From contig JAMDBP010000017.1 of the NCBI GenBank assembly GCA_023487825.1, forward strand, positions 1-12,937: 12,937 nt of DNA. The letters are read 5' to 3'. Positions 6,729 through 12,548 of this stretch are shown in pieces. The DNA is from Candidatus Martarchaeota archaeon (lineage in GTDB: Archaea; Micrarchaeota; Micrarchaeia; Micrarchaeales; CABMGC01). Both the position numbers and the translations under genes were made by a program. The number at the start of each line of letters is the position of its first letter. The stretch's first letter is position 1. The notes under the pieces are model-generated. The model searched no databases, was not told where the DNA came from, and worked only from the letters and a program-made list of their open reading frames with translations.

Positions 6729-7607
6729 TCACTCGCGCTTCAGAGTTGAAATATGCTTCCCTTTCTTGTGGGACTTGTCCTTTTTCATCTCTTTCTCTGC
6801 GCTTTTAAACATTGCGTCCCTTATCATGCCTACATCTCCGCGAGATAGTTTAATCTCGTGCTCAACTGTGGGCTTTTCCATATAGGTTATCCTTGAACCT
6901 TTGTCCTCATCAACAGGCATGGATCTTTTTGGAGCCATTACGCATGCTCCTATTGAACAGTTAACACCGTTTGCAACCAGAGCATCTTCAAGCCTGCGCA
7001 GTATACTCTTTGCACTTGAATCGACTTCTTTTGAATTGCCATCAGGTATGTTTGCAATTATTATGAATTCGTCTCCGCCCCACCTGTACCCTGCTTCTAA
7101 TTTGTACTTTGAATCGTTGACTCTTGTCGTCTCTTTTATTACTTCTGCAGTTTTGCGGAGCAGCCTGTTACCTGCCTCGTAACTATCAATATCATTGGTC
7201 TTCTTGAGGTCATTAAGGTCTATTATTATAATGGCAAGGTTAAGATCGTACCTCATTGCATTGCCAAACGCCTCGGGAAAACCCTTATTGTTGAACAACT
7301 CAACTCTTCCCAGACCAGTTAGCCCGTCAAGTGTGAATCTTTCCAGAGCCTCATTTTTCTTCTTGAGCTCGTCATTTTCAAGGGATATCCTTGATGCAAC
7401 TGCTAGTGCCTTAATCAATTCGTGTTTATCATTTTCCAGTTTCTTGACTTTTGCTTCCAAATCTGCATTCTTATCCTTTAAGAACTGTATTGTATGGCGC
7501 TCCACTGACATCGGTTGCCTAGCGTGGGCTCCGTGCATGTTTGTTGGTCTTGGTGTCTGCTCCGTAATCTTTTCGCCATTATCATGGTCATGTCTCTTCG
7601 TTGTCAT
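6729..7607 (-). CDS. GGDEF-domain protein (putative diguanylate cyclase) with N-terminal coiled coil
   Basis: The protein has 292 residues and no membrane segment, so it is predicted cytoplasmic. Residues 1-35 are polar and disorder-prone, and 38-92 form a charged coiled coil that could dimerise it. The catalytic domain spans about 93-228: D-G-L-T-G-L at 94-99, the metal-ligand region I-I-I-D-L-N-D-L-K-K-T-N-D at 127-139, and R-W-G-G-D-E-F at 175-181. These are intact active-site motifs for making cyclic di-GMP from GTP. The usual inhibitory RxxD site would end 6 residues before GGDEF; here that stretch is Y-K-L-E, so product inhibition at that site is not expected. A basic Lys-rich tail (274-291) might bind nucleic acid or membrane. 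No EAL or HD-GYP partner or PilZ receptor is visible. Diguanylate cyclases are uncommon in archaea. GAGG lies upstream of the ATG at a longer spacing than elsewhere. Confidence 0.88.
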   Translation of the reverse strand: MTTKRHDHDNGEKITEQTPRPTNMHGAHARQPMSVERHTIQFLKDKNADLEAKVKKLENDKHELIKALAVASRISLENDELKKKNEALERFTLDGLTGLGRVELFNNKGFPEAFGNAMRYDLNLAIIIIDLNDLKKTNDIDSYEAGNRLLRKTAEVIKETTRVNDSKYKLEAGYRWGGDEFIIIANIPDGNSKEVDSSAKSILRRLEDALVANGVNCSIGACVMAPKRSMPVDEDKGSRITYMEKPTVEHEIKLSRGDVGMIRDAMFKSAEKEMKKDKSHKKGKHISTLKRE

Positions 7608-7654
7608 TTTAACAATTCCTCTACTTTATCTTTTTTAGTGTAATCCTGTGATTT

Positions 7655-7760
7655 CCTTAAGCTTTGTCGCCCGCTTAAGAAGAAAGCAGATGAGATGGAG
7701 TGGTGGGTTGGTTGGGGATACAAGAACAAGGCCCTTTCGGGCTTAATCCATCTCATCCAG
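7655..7760 (-). ncRNA. Candidate structured RNA or long structured leader of the GGDEF gene
   Basis: Read on the minus strand, an 11-bp perfect stem pairs 7757-7747 with 7699-7689. Two G-U pairs extend it at the base only in this orientation. Inside is a hairpin with stem GCCC/GGGC and a GAAA (GNRA) loop (7742-7731), then a C-rich unpaired stretch. A second hairpin follows: CTTAAGC/GCTTAAG with a 10-nt loop (7679-7656). GNRA loops and G-U wobbles favour the minus strand as the transcribed one. A TATA-like element at 7783-7790 predicts initiation near 7760, right at the stem base. The GGDEF start is about 50 nt after the second hairpin, so the element may be its 5' leader or a separate small RNA. 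It does not match the cyclic di-GMP riboswitch, SRP or RNase P RNA patterns I know. Confidence 0.5.
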
Positions 7761-7782
7761 CTGAAATAGTTATGCCTTACCT

Positions 7783-7790
7783 ATTATATA
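7783..7790 (-). promoter_or_regulatory. Putative TATA box for the structured RNA / GGDEF transcript
   Basis: On the minus strand TATATAAT lies about 26 nt before position 7760, the 5' base of the predicted stem. A weaker A-rich element near 7634-7642 might instead give a short-leader GGDEF transcript. Confidence 0.4.
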
Positions 7791-7824
7791 TGAATAGAGT
7801 CTTCATTCCCGTCTATAAATAGGG

Positions 7825-7847
7825 ATATGCACCGTTAACATGCATAT
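7825..7847. repeat. Inverted repeat, possible operator
   Basis: ATATGCA and TGCATAT form 7-bp arms around a 9-nt spacer that itself holds GTTAAC. It lies between the minus-strand and plus-strand promoters of this region, so it could serve a dimeric regulator such as the adjacent Lrp-like protein. No direct evidence links them. Confidence 0.3.
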
Positions 7848-7940
7848 TTTATGCTTTTACGCTATGAATAGTATGTTATTATAAATATAGTTACCCATCT
7901 AAAATTGAGTATTACGTATAGAATCAATAAAAGCGTTACT

Positions 7941-7948
7941 TTTAAATA
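7941..7948 (+). promoter_or_regulatory. Putative TATA box for the Lrp-like regulator gene
   Basis: TTTAAATA predicts initiation near 7970, giving a leader of about 10 nt that still includes the GGTG motif at 7972-7975. This supports translation starting near 7981 rather than at 8062. Confidence 0.45.
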
Positions 7949-7980
7949 TCTGAAGCTGTCATTACTTATGTGGTGGATAT

Positions 7981-9393
7981 CTGCCCAAGAAACTGCCCGA
8001 GAACATAGAAAGAGCCGTTGAACGCATACGCAAGGAGTATGGCCATTATGTTGAGGCGAAGATGCTGCGTGGAAGGTACAGGCTCTTCCAGGCTACAAGC
8101 GTGTATAACAAAGAGAAGGGCAGATCAGATAAGGTTACGAAGTATCTGGGATGGTTCACAGATGATGGAATGTTCATACCTGCTGAGCACAGGGATGAAC
8201 GTACAAAAGAACTAAAGGAGATGGAAAAAGAGAACAGGGAGAGGCTTTCGGCTCTGCAGGATTCCCAGAAGGAAGCTGAGACGAAAATAGTAGATGAAGG
8301 CATAAGGAAAAGGGAGACGGAAAGGCATGAGCGTGATATACTCAGGGCGTTAAGTATGGATGCGAGGAAGACGATACCTGAGCTTGTAAAGATAACTGGG
8401 ATAAAAGAGACCACTGTGGCATATCATCTGAGAAACCTTGAGAGAAGATATGATATGGAATATGTGCTGGAGATAGACATAGAGAAGTTTGGATATGTAG
8501 ATTATGTCGCTTTTGGAAAGTTCCTCAATAAAAAGCCTGTGCTTAATCAGATGAAGGAGGAGCTTGAGAAGTATCCTTATGTTCAGGCAGCCATGATAAC
8601 AAAAGGCGAATATGACATAGTAGTTCTTCTTGTTGCAGAATCTAACAGCAATGCAAGAGGCGCACTGTACGACTTCACACGCGAGGTTTTATCCTCTTAT
8701 GATATTGAATGGACAATGTCTCCGGCGTATTTCAGCGGATTGGGTTTCATACCGCTTAGAAAGGAGTTCTTCGAGGTATTGAAGGAGAAGGTATGGAAGA
8801 GAACAAGGGAGAAGCCGAGACCAGAGCATGACCAGATAACAGAAGTGGAATATAATGTATTGATGGCAATGAACAAGAATGCTGCTGCGGACTTCGCCTC
8901 TATCGACAGGGAGATTCATACAGAAAGGGGAAGATCCAATTACGCTTATCACAGGCTTATCGACAGGGGAATAATAAAGAGGGCTACTGTGAATATGAGG
9001 AACCTGTCATCAAGGTTTGATGCGCTGTTCATACTGAATATTATAAATATAGATAGCTGGTTAAAGGGCAGAGAGAGATTTATGCTTGATCTCATAAAAG
9101 AGAATGACCTGCAGGTTGACACCTACTCGTTCGCATGCGATATAATGTCCCCGAAAGGAGTCTTGCTGATGGCACATGTATTCAAAGATCAGAACCCGGA
9201 GGCAATTGCAGAACGACTTATCAAAGATACAGGAGGCGCCAGGATATATGAGATAGTAGTAACGGACATAATAGTAGGTTCTGTTAACAGCAGATTTTCT
9301 GATAAGATAAAGACAAGGCAGTATGAGATACTTGTCTCTCATTACAATTATAATCCTGAAAAACTAAAGGAAATGATAAATGGAAACAGATAA
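7981..9393 (+). CDS. Tandem Lrp/AsnC-like transcriptional regulator with an extra N-terminal domain (CTG start proposed)
   Basis: From CTG 7981 the protein has 470 residues. Residues 1-70 form a basic, beta-rich-looking domain ending in T-K-Y-L-G-x-x-x-x-D-G, reminiscent of the N-terminus of some IS4/IS1634-type transposases. Residues 71-115 are a charged helix. A winged helix-turn-helix of Lrp type follows (about 117-157: E-R-D-I-L-R-A-L...T-V-A-Y-H-L-R-N-L), then a RAM-like alpha/beta ligand module (about 168-225). A second, more divergent HTH (286-336) and RAM-like module (345-435) repeat the plan. No ATG, GTG or TTG is in frame between the upstream stop (7951) and ATG 8062, yet the 27 codons before 8062 read as protein. 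GGTG sits exactly 5 nt before CTG 7981. If CTG is not used, the start is ATG 8062. It likely binds DNA as a dimer and senses a small ligand; targets are unknown. Confidence 0.8.
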   Translation: MPKKLPENIERAVERIRKEYGHYVEAKMLRGRYRLFQATSVYNKEKGRSDKVTKYLGWFTDDGMFIPAEHRDERTKELKEMEKENRERLSALQDSQKEAETKIVDEGIRKRETERHERDILRALSMDARKTIPELVKITGIKETTVAYHLRNLERRYDMEYVLEIDIEKFGYVDYVAFGKFLNKKPVLNQMKEELEKYPYVQAAMITKGEYDIVVLLVAESNSNARGALYDFTREVLSSYDIEWTMSPAYFSGLGFIPLRKEFFEVLKEKVWKRTREKPRPEHDQITEVEYNVLMAMNKNAAADFASIDREIHTERGRSNYAYHRLIDRGIIKRATVNMRNLSSRFDALFILNIINIDSWLKGRERFMLDLIKENDLQVDTYSFACDIMSPKGVLLMAHVFKDQNPEAIAERLIKDTGGARIYEIVVTDIIVGSVNSRFSDKIKTRQYEILVSHYNYNPEKLKEMINGNR

Positions 9394-9407
9394 AGGTTCT
9401 GGTTTTC

Positions 9408-9430
9408 TGCACACTCCGTGCACATTTTAT
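9408..9430 (+). terminator. Weak hairpin with T-rich tail after the regulator gene
   Basis: TGCAC and GTGCA form a 5-bp stem over a 5-nt loop 14 nt after the stop codon, followed by ATTTTAT. Archaeal termination mainly needs the T-rich run, so the hairpin may be incidental. Confidence 0.25.
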
Positions 9431-9514
9431 CTGTAATCTCCTTCTCTGCCTTCCATCTGATATCGCTTATGTTTTTGTCTTTTTTGCAACTTTAAAAGCT
9501 TTATGGAGTATATA

Positions 9515-9529
9515 GTTACCGCAGGTAAC
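9515..9529. repeat. Perfect palindrome GTTACC-GCA-GGTAAC
   Basis: Six-base arms around GCA lie 70 nt before the next gene and just upstream of its TATA-like element (9553-9561). The left half extends to TATAGTTACC, which also occurs at 7886-7895 before the Lrp-like gene. It could be an operator for that regulator. Confidence 0.35.
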
Positions 9530-9584
9530 CCTGTCAAAATATTAGGAATAAGTTATATTTATCTTATATCTGTATTTCATATTG

Positions 9585-9995
9585 ATGGTTTTGATGAGAG
9601 AAGAACTTTCAAAGATCTCGCTTAGCAGGTTATTCAACATACTTACAGACTCTATGACAAGGATGGTAGAGGGACTTAAGGGACTTGTTAAGAGGAATGA
9701 GATCGTAGACGACAGTACGGTACGCGAGCTTAGGGAGCATATAAAGAACAGATTAGCTGTAGGAGAAGAAAGAGTAGATAATCAGAATATACTTAAGCTG
9801 CTTGATCTTTTCTCTGAGAACAAGGAGGTAATAGAGTTCATAAAGGAGGAGTCTGAAGAGTGGCTCGAGCTCGTTGAAGCCATAGAGAAGCATATAGAGT
9901 CAGGAGACAGGACACTCTCTGAAAAGGAGCAGGAAGAGGTAAGGGAGCTGAAAGAGCTTACAGATAAGATAAAGCATACTCTTCGGGAGGACTGA
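9585..9995 (+). CDS. Acidic helical protein of unknown function
   Basis: I do not recognise a family. From ATG 9585 the protein has 136 residues, no Cys, no membrane segment and no signal peptide. It looks all-helical and is strongly charged, with Glu-rich amphipathic stretches in the second half that could form a helical bundle or coiled coil. TTATATTTA at 9553-9561 is about 28 nt before ATG 9585 and would give a leaderless mRNA; ATG 9594 is an alternative with its own TATA-like element at 9563-9570. The gene is monocistronic and converges with valS. It may be a lineage-specific protein. The steady codon pattern and the promoter support a real gene. Confidence 0.65.
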   Translation: MVLMREELSKISLSRLFNILTDSMTRMVEGLKGLVKRNEIVDDSTVRELREHIKNRLAVGEERVDNQNILKLLDLFSENKEVIEFIKEESEEWLELVEAIEKHIESGDRTLSEKEQEEVRELKELTDKIKHTLRED

Positions 9996-10028
9996 AAATT
10001 AATTGCAAATTCTGATGTTATCTTCCAT

Positions 10029-12404
10029 CTATACTAGATTATGGCATGCTTTCAGGTCTTTTGAGAACTCTGCCAGTTCCTCAGGAATCTTTATGCCGTC
10101 TATCTTTGCGTTTAGCGCTATTCCTTTCTCCTTCTTTGCTTTCCATACAATCGAGTTAAACTCCTTTATCAAGGGTATTATTGATATGTCAGAGCTTACC
10201 TTCCCTGCCTTTGGAAAGCTTGCGTTTTGCAAATCAATTCCATACCTCTCGCCTATAACAGTGCATACCTGTGGTATTATCGGATATTCAAGAGCTATAA
10301 ATCTCTCAAATATATAGTAAAGAGAGAATATTGCAGAGTTCTTTTCCTGCTCGGTGAACCTGTTGTCAGTATTGTATGCCCTGTTCTTGACCATCTCAAG
10401 ATAATGCGATGCAAACTCTTCCCACAGGAACTGCTTCAGCCCGAGAGCCGGGCGGAAGAAGTCATATCTCTCATACTCCCTATCTGCATATGCAGTAATA
10501 TCCTCTATATAGTCTATGAATAACTGGTCCAGCTTGGTAAGTTCTGCAGGCTCATCTGACTTTTTGAACTGAAGTATGAATCTTGCCACGTTAAAGATCT
10601 TGTTTATTGTCTTGATCTCCCCACGTATCTTGTCCTTTGTGCATGATATGTCCTGTTTCGATAGATCTCCCTCGCTCGCCACCCATAGCCTGAATGATTC
10701 TGCCCCAAACTCACGCAGTATCTCCTGGGGGTCTACCACATTGCCCAGTGATTTTGACATCTTCTCCCCCTTCTCATCCACTATGTGCTGATGGATCCAT
10801 ACATCTTTGAAGCTTGCTTTCCCCGTCTCAAGATAGCCTCTGAGAAGCGTGTAGTACAGCCATGTTCGTATTATCTCCTTGCCCTGCGGCCTTAGCGATA
10901 CCGGATATGCCTTCCTGAATAACTCTGGATTTGAACCGTACTTTGTTATCAGCAGATTTGATATGGATGAGTCGAACCAGGTGTCAAATACCCGTTCCTC
11001 GCCCTTCCATTCTGCGTCCTTGAAATCCGATACTGTGCCTATCTTCTTTCCATTTTTGAATACGTCTGCATCATCAGGAGGGCTTTCCTTCCAAGGCCTG
11101 TAATACCTCCCTTGTTTTGGCAATACGACCATCTCCCCCGAATACCACAGTGGGATCTCTGTTGAGTAGAATCTCCTCCTCGATATTGGCCAGTCTATCG
11201 ATACCTGGTCTATCCAAGCTTCAAGTGTCTTCCTCGCTTCCTCAGGATAGAACGTTATGTGCTTTTGCATCTTCAGTATGTGCTCTTTGAACTCGACCTG
11301 CTTCAGATAGAATTCAGGCATGGCTATGAACTCTATCTCAGCCTTTGAACGTTCTGATACCGGGGTTCTGTGTGTTATGCTCTCCTGCTTTAAAAGAAGG
11401 CCATTCTCTTTAAGTGTCTCTATCATCTTTGCCCTGGCATCCTTTACCTTAAGCCCCTTTAGGAAGCCTGCATTCTCATTCATCGTGCCATCCTTCCCTA
11501 TGGCTATGACTACCTCGAGATTCATCTCCCTGAAGAACCTTATGTCAGTAAGGTCTCCTGCAGAGCACATCATCACTAGTCCTGTCCCCTTCTCAACCTG
11601 TGCGAAGGGATGCGCGGCTATCTTAACCTCCTTGTTGAATATAGGGGTTATTGCGGTTTTACCGTCCAGATGCTTGTAGCGCTCGTCATCAGGATTGTAT
11701 ATCACCATCTTGCATGTTGCTATAAGCTCAGGTCTTGTCGTCGCTACCACTATCTTCTCCCCAGTCTCTTTCACGGTCCACTGCACATGATTGAATGTGG
11801 AATTTATATCCATGTAGTCGATTTCATTGTCTGCAACTGTTGTCTGCAGCTTTGGATCCCAGTTGCTAACCCTGTTATCCTCGTATACAAGACCCTTCTT
11901 ATAGAGCTCTATAAATGTAGATTGCGTGAGCGCCCTGTATTCAGGAGAATCTGTAAGATACACGGCTCCGATATGGCTTCCTGTTTTATAAGAGGTGAAG
12001 GATATTCCAAGCTTCTCGAAGCTGTCTATTGTGGTCAGCGATGTCTCTTGTAGAAGCTTTTCGCATGCGTCTATGAACTTCTCCCTGCCTACTTTGAATG
12101 CAGATATGTTATACTTCTTCTCTGCAGCTATCTCAACAGGGAGACCGTTCCTGTCAAGGCCAAGTGGGAAGAGTACCTGATAGCCCTTCATCCTTCTGTA
12201 TCTCACAAACATGTCCATGAGACAATAAGTAGCGGCGTGGCCTATGTGTATGGGGGAATTTATGTATGGCGGAGGGGTATCCAGAGAGTATACAGGCTTG
12301 CTTGATTTTTCGTCAAAAGCGTACCGCTCCGAATCTCTCCATGATTTTGTAATCTCAAGCTCTCCGGATATGGACCATACCTTTACATCATCGAATTTTA
12401 TCAT
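10029..12404 (-). CDS. valS: Valyl-tRNA synthetase
   Basis: This 791-residue class Ia synthetase charges tRNA-Val. Visible motifs are T-P-P-P-Y with H-I-G-H at 53-56, F-P-L-G-L-D-R-N-G-L-P-V-E (79-91), N-W-D-P-K-L-Q-T as in ValRS, an editing domain with A-T-T-R-P-E-L and G-T-G-L-V-M-M-C-S-A-G-D, then D-W-P-I-S-R-R-R, F-D-T-W-F-D-S-S, and K-M-S-K-S at 548-552. The N-W-D-P-K-L-Q-T and D-T-W-F motifs favour ValRS over IleRS or LeuRS. It is shorter than many ValRS proteins and lacks the long C-terminal coiled-coil extension. After I-P-L-W-Y, where relatives have a Cys-x2-Cys zinc ribbon, it reads S-G-E (Ser422), so that zinc site seems lost. ATG 12404 lies about 27 nt below a TATA-like element (12428-12440), which fits a leaderless mRNA. 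Confidence 0.92.
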   Translation of the reverse strand: MIKFDDVKVWSISGELEITKSWRDSERYAFDEKSSKPVYSLDTPPPYINSPIHIGHAATYCLMDMFVRYRRMKGYQVLFPLGLDRNGLPVEIAAEKKYNISAFKVGREKFIDACEKLLQETSLTTIDSFEKLGISFTSYKTGSHIGAVYLTDSPEYRALTQSTFIELYKKGLVYEDNRVSNWDPKLQTTVADNEIDYMDINSTFNHVQWTVKETGEKIVVATTRPELIATCKMVIYNPDDERYKHLDGKTAITPIFNKEVKIAAHPFAQVEKGTGLVMMCSAGDLTDIRFFREMNLEVVIAIGKDGTMNENAGFLKGLKVKDARAKMIETLKENGLLLKQESITHRTPVSERSKAEIEFIAMPEFYLKQVEFKEHILKMQKHITFYPEEARKTLEAWIDQVSIDWPISRRRFYSTEIPLWYSGEMVVLPKQGRYYRPWKESPPDDADVFKNGKKIGTVSDFKDAEWKGEERVFDTWFDSSISNLLITKYGSNPELFRKAYPVSLRPQGKEIIRTWLYYTLLRGYLETGKASFKDVWIHQHIVDEKGEKMSKSLGNVVDPQEILREFGAESFRLWVASEGDLSKQDISCTKDKIRGEIKTINKIFNVARFILQFKKSDEPAELTKLDQLFIDYIEDITAYADREYERYDFFRPALGLKQFLWEEFASHYLEMVKNRAYNTDNRFTEQEKNSAIFSLYYIFERFIALEYPIIPQVCTVIGERYGIDLQNASFPKAGKVSSDISIIPLIKEFNSIVWKAKKEKGIALNAKIDGIKIPEELAEFSKDLKACHNLV

Positions 12405-12427
12405 GATTTTCCTATAATGATTTGAGT

Positions 12428-12440
12428 AAATAATTATATT
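12428..12440 (-). promoter_or_regulatory. Putative TATA box for valS
   Basis: On the minus strand AATATAATTATTT is centred about 27-30 nt before the valS ATG with no Shine-Dalgarno motif between. The 144-nt gap to rps15 holds this divergent promoter and the rps15 leader. Confidence 0.45.
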
Positions 12441-12480
12441 GCTGCCGTTTCTATACAGGATTGCAGACTTATAGTAATAC

Positions 12481-12488
12481 TTATAAAC
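12481..12488 (+). promoter_or_regulatory. Putative TATA box for rps15
   Basis: TTATAAAC predicts initiation near 12510, giving a leader of about 38 nt that begins with the hairpin at 12513-12529. ATTATACA at 12500-12507 is an alternative that would remove the hairpin from the mRNA. Confidence 0.45.
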
Positions 12489-12512
12489 GTTAGCGAGGAA
12501 TTATACAAAGTG

Positions 12513-12529
12513 CCAAAGCTTAGCTTTGG
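12513..12529 (+). promoter_or_regulatory. Hairpin in the rps15 leader, possible autoregulatory site
   Basis: CCAAAGC-TTA-GCTTTGG is a perfect 7-bp stem with a 3-nt loop, about 20 nt before the rps15 ATG. It overlaps a 9-codon GTG frame (12510-12539, M-P-K-L-S-F-G-Q-F then TAA). S15 represses its own mRNA in several bacteria by different structures; whether that occurs here is speculation. Confidence 0.4.
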
Positions 12530-12548
12530 TCAGTTCTAAGTGTTTTTA

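Larger units (their letters stand above)
7608..7980. other. Gene-free region between the GGDEF gene and the Lrp-like regulator
   Basis: This 373-nt stretch has no convincing protein gene on either strand. It holds two inverted repeats consistent with one structured minus-strand RNA (7655-7760), a G-rich run (7702-7717), a minus-strand TATA-like element (7783-7790), a plus-strand TATA-like element (7813-7820), an inverted repeat at 7825-7847, and the regulator's own TATA-like element (7941-7948). A 14-codon ATG frame at 7840-7884 is too short to support. Confidence 0.6.

Noticed and set aside
7720..7765. Hammerhead-ribozyme-like arrangement (CUGGAUGAG ... CGAAA) on the minus strand
   Set aside because: The core has an extra G compared with CUGAUGA and the GAAA forms a hairpin loop instead of the required junction.
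7840..7884. 14-codon ATG frame after a plus-strand TATA-like element
   Set aside because: Too short, with no conserved pattern or ribosome binding motif; AT-rich sequence gives such frames by chance.
9345..9470. Minus-strand frame of about 41 codons containing C-T-E-C after a TTTTAAA element
   Set aside because: The only upstream start would be ATA, just one Cys pair is present, and its C-terminal third is simply antisense to the regulator gene.
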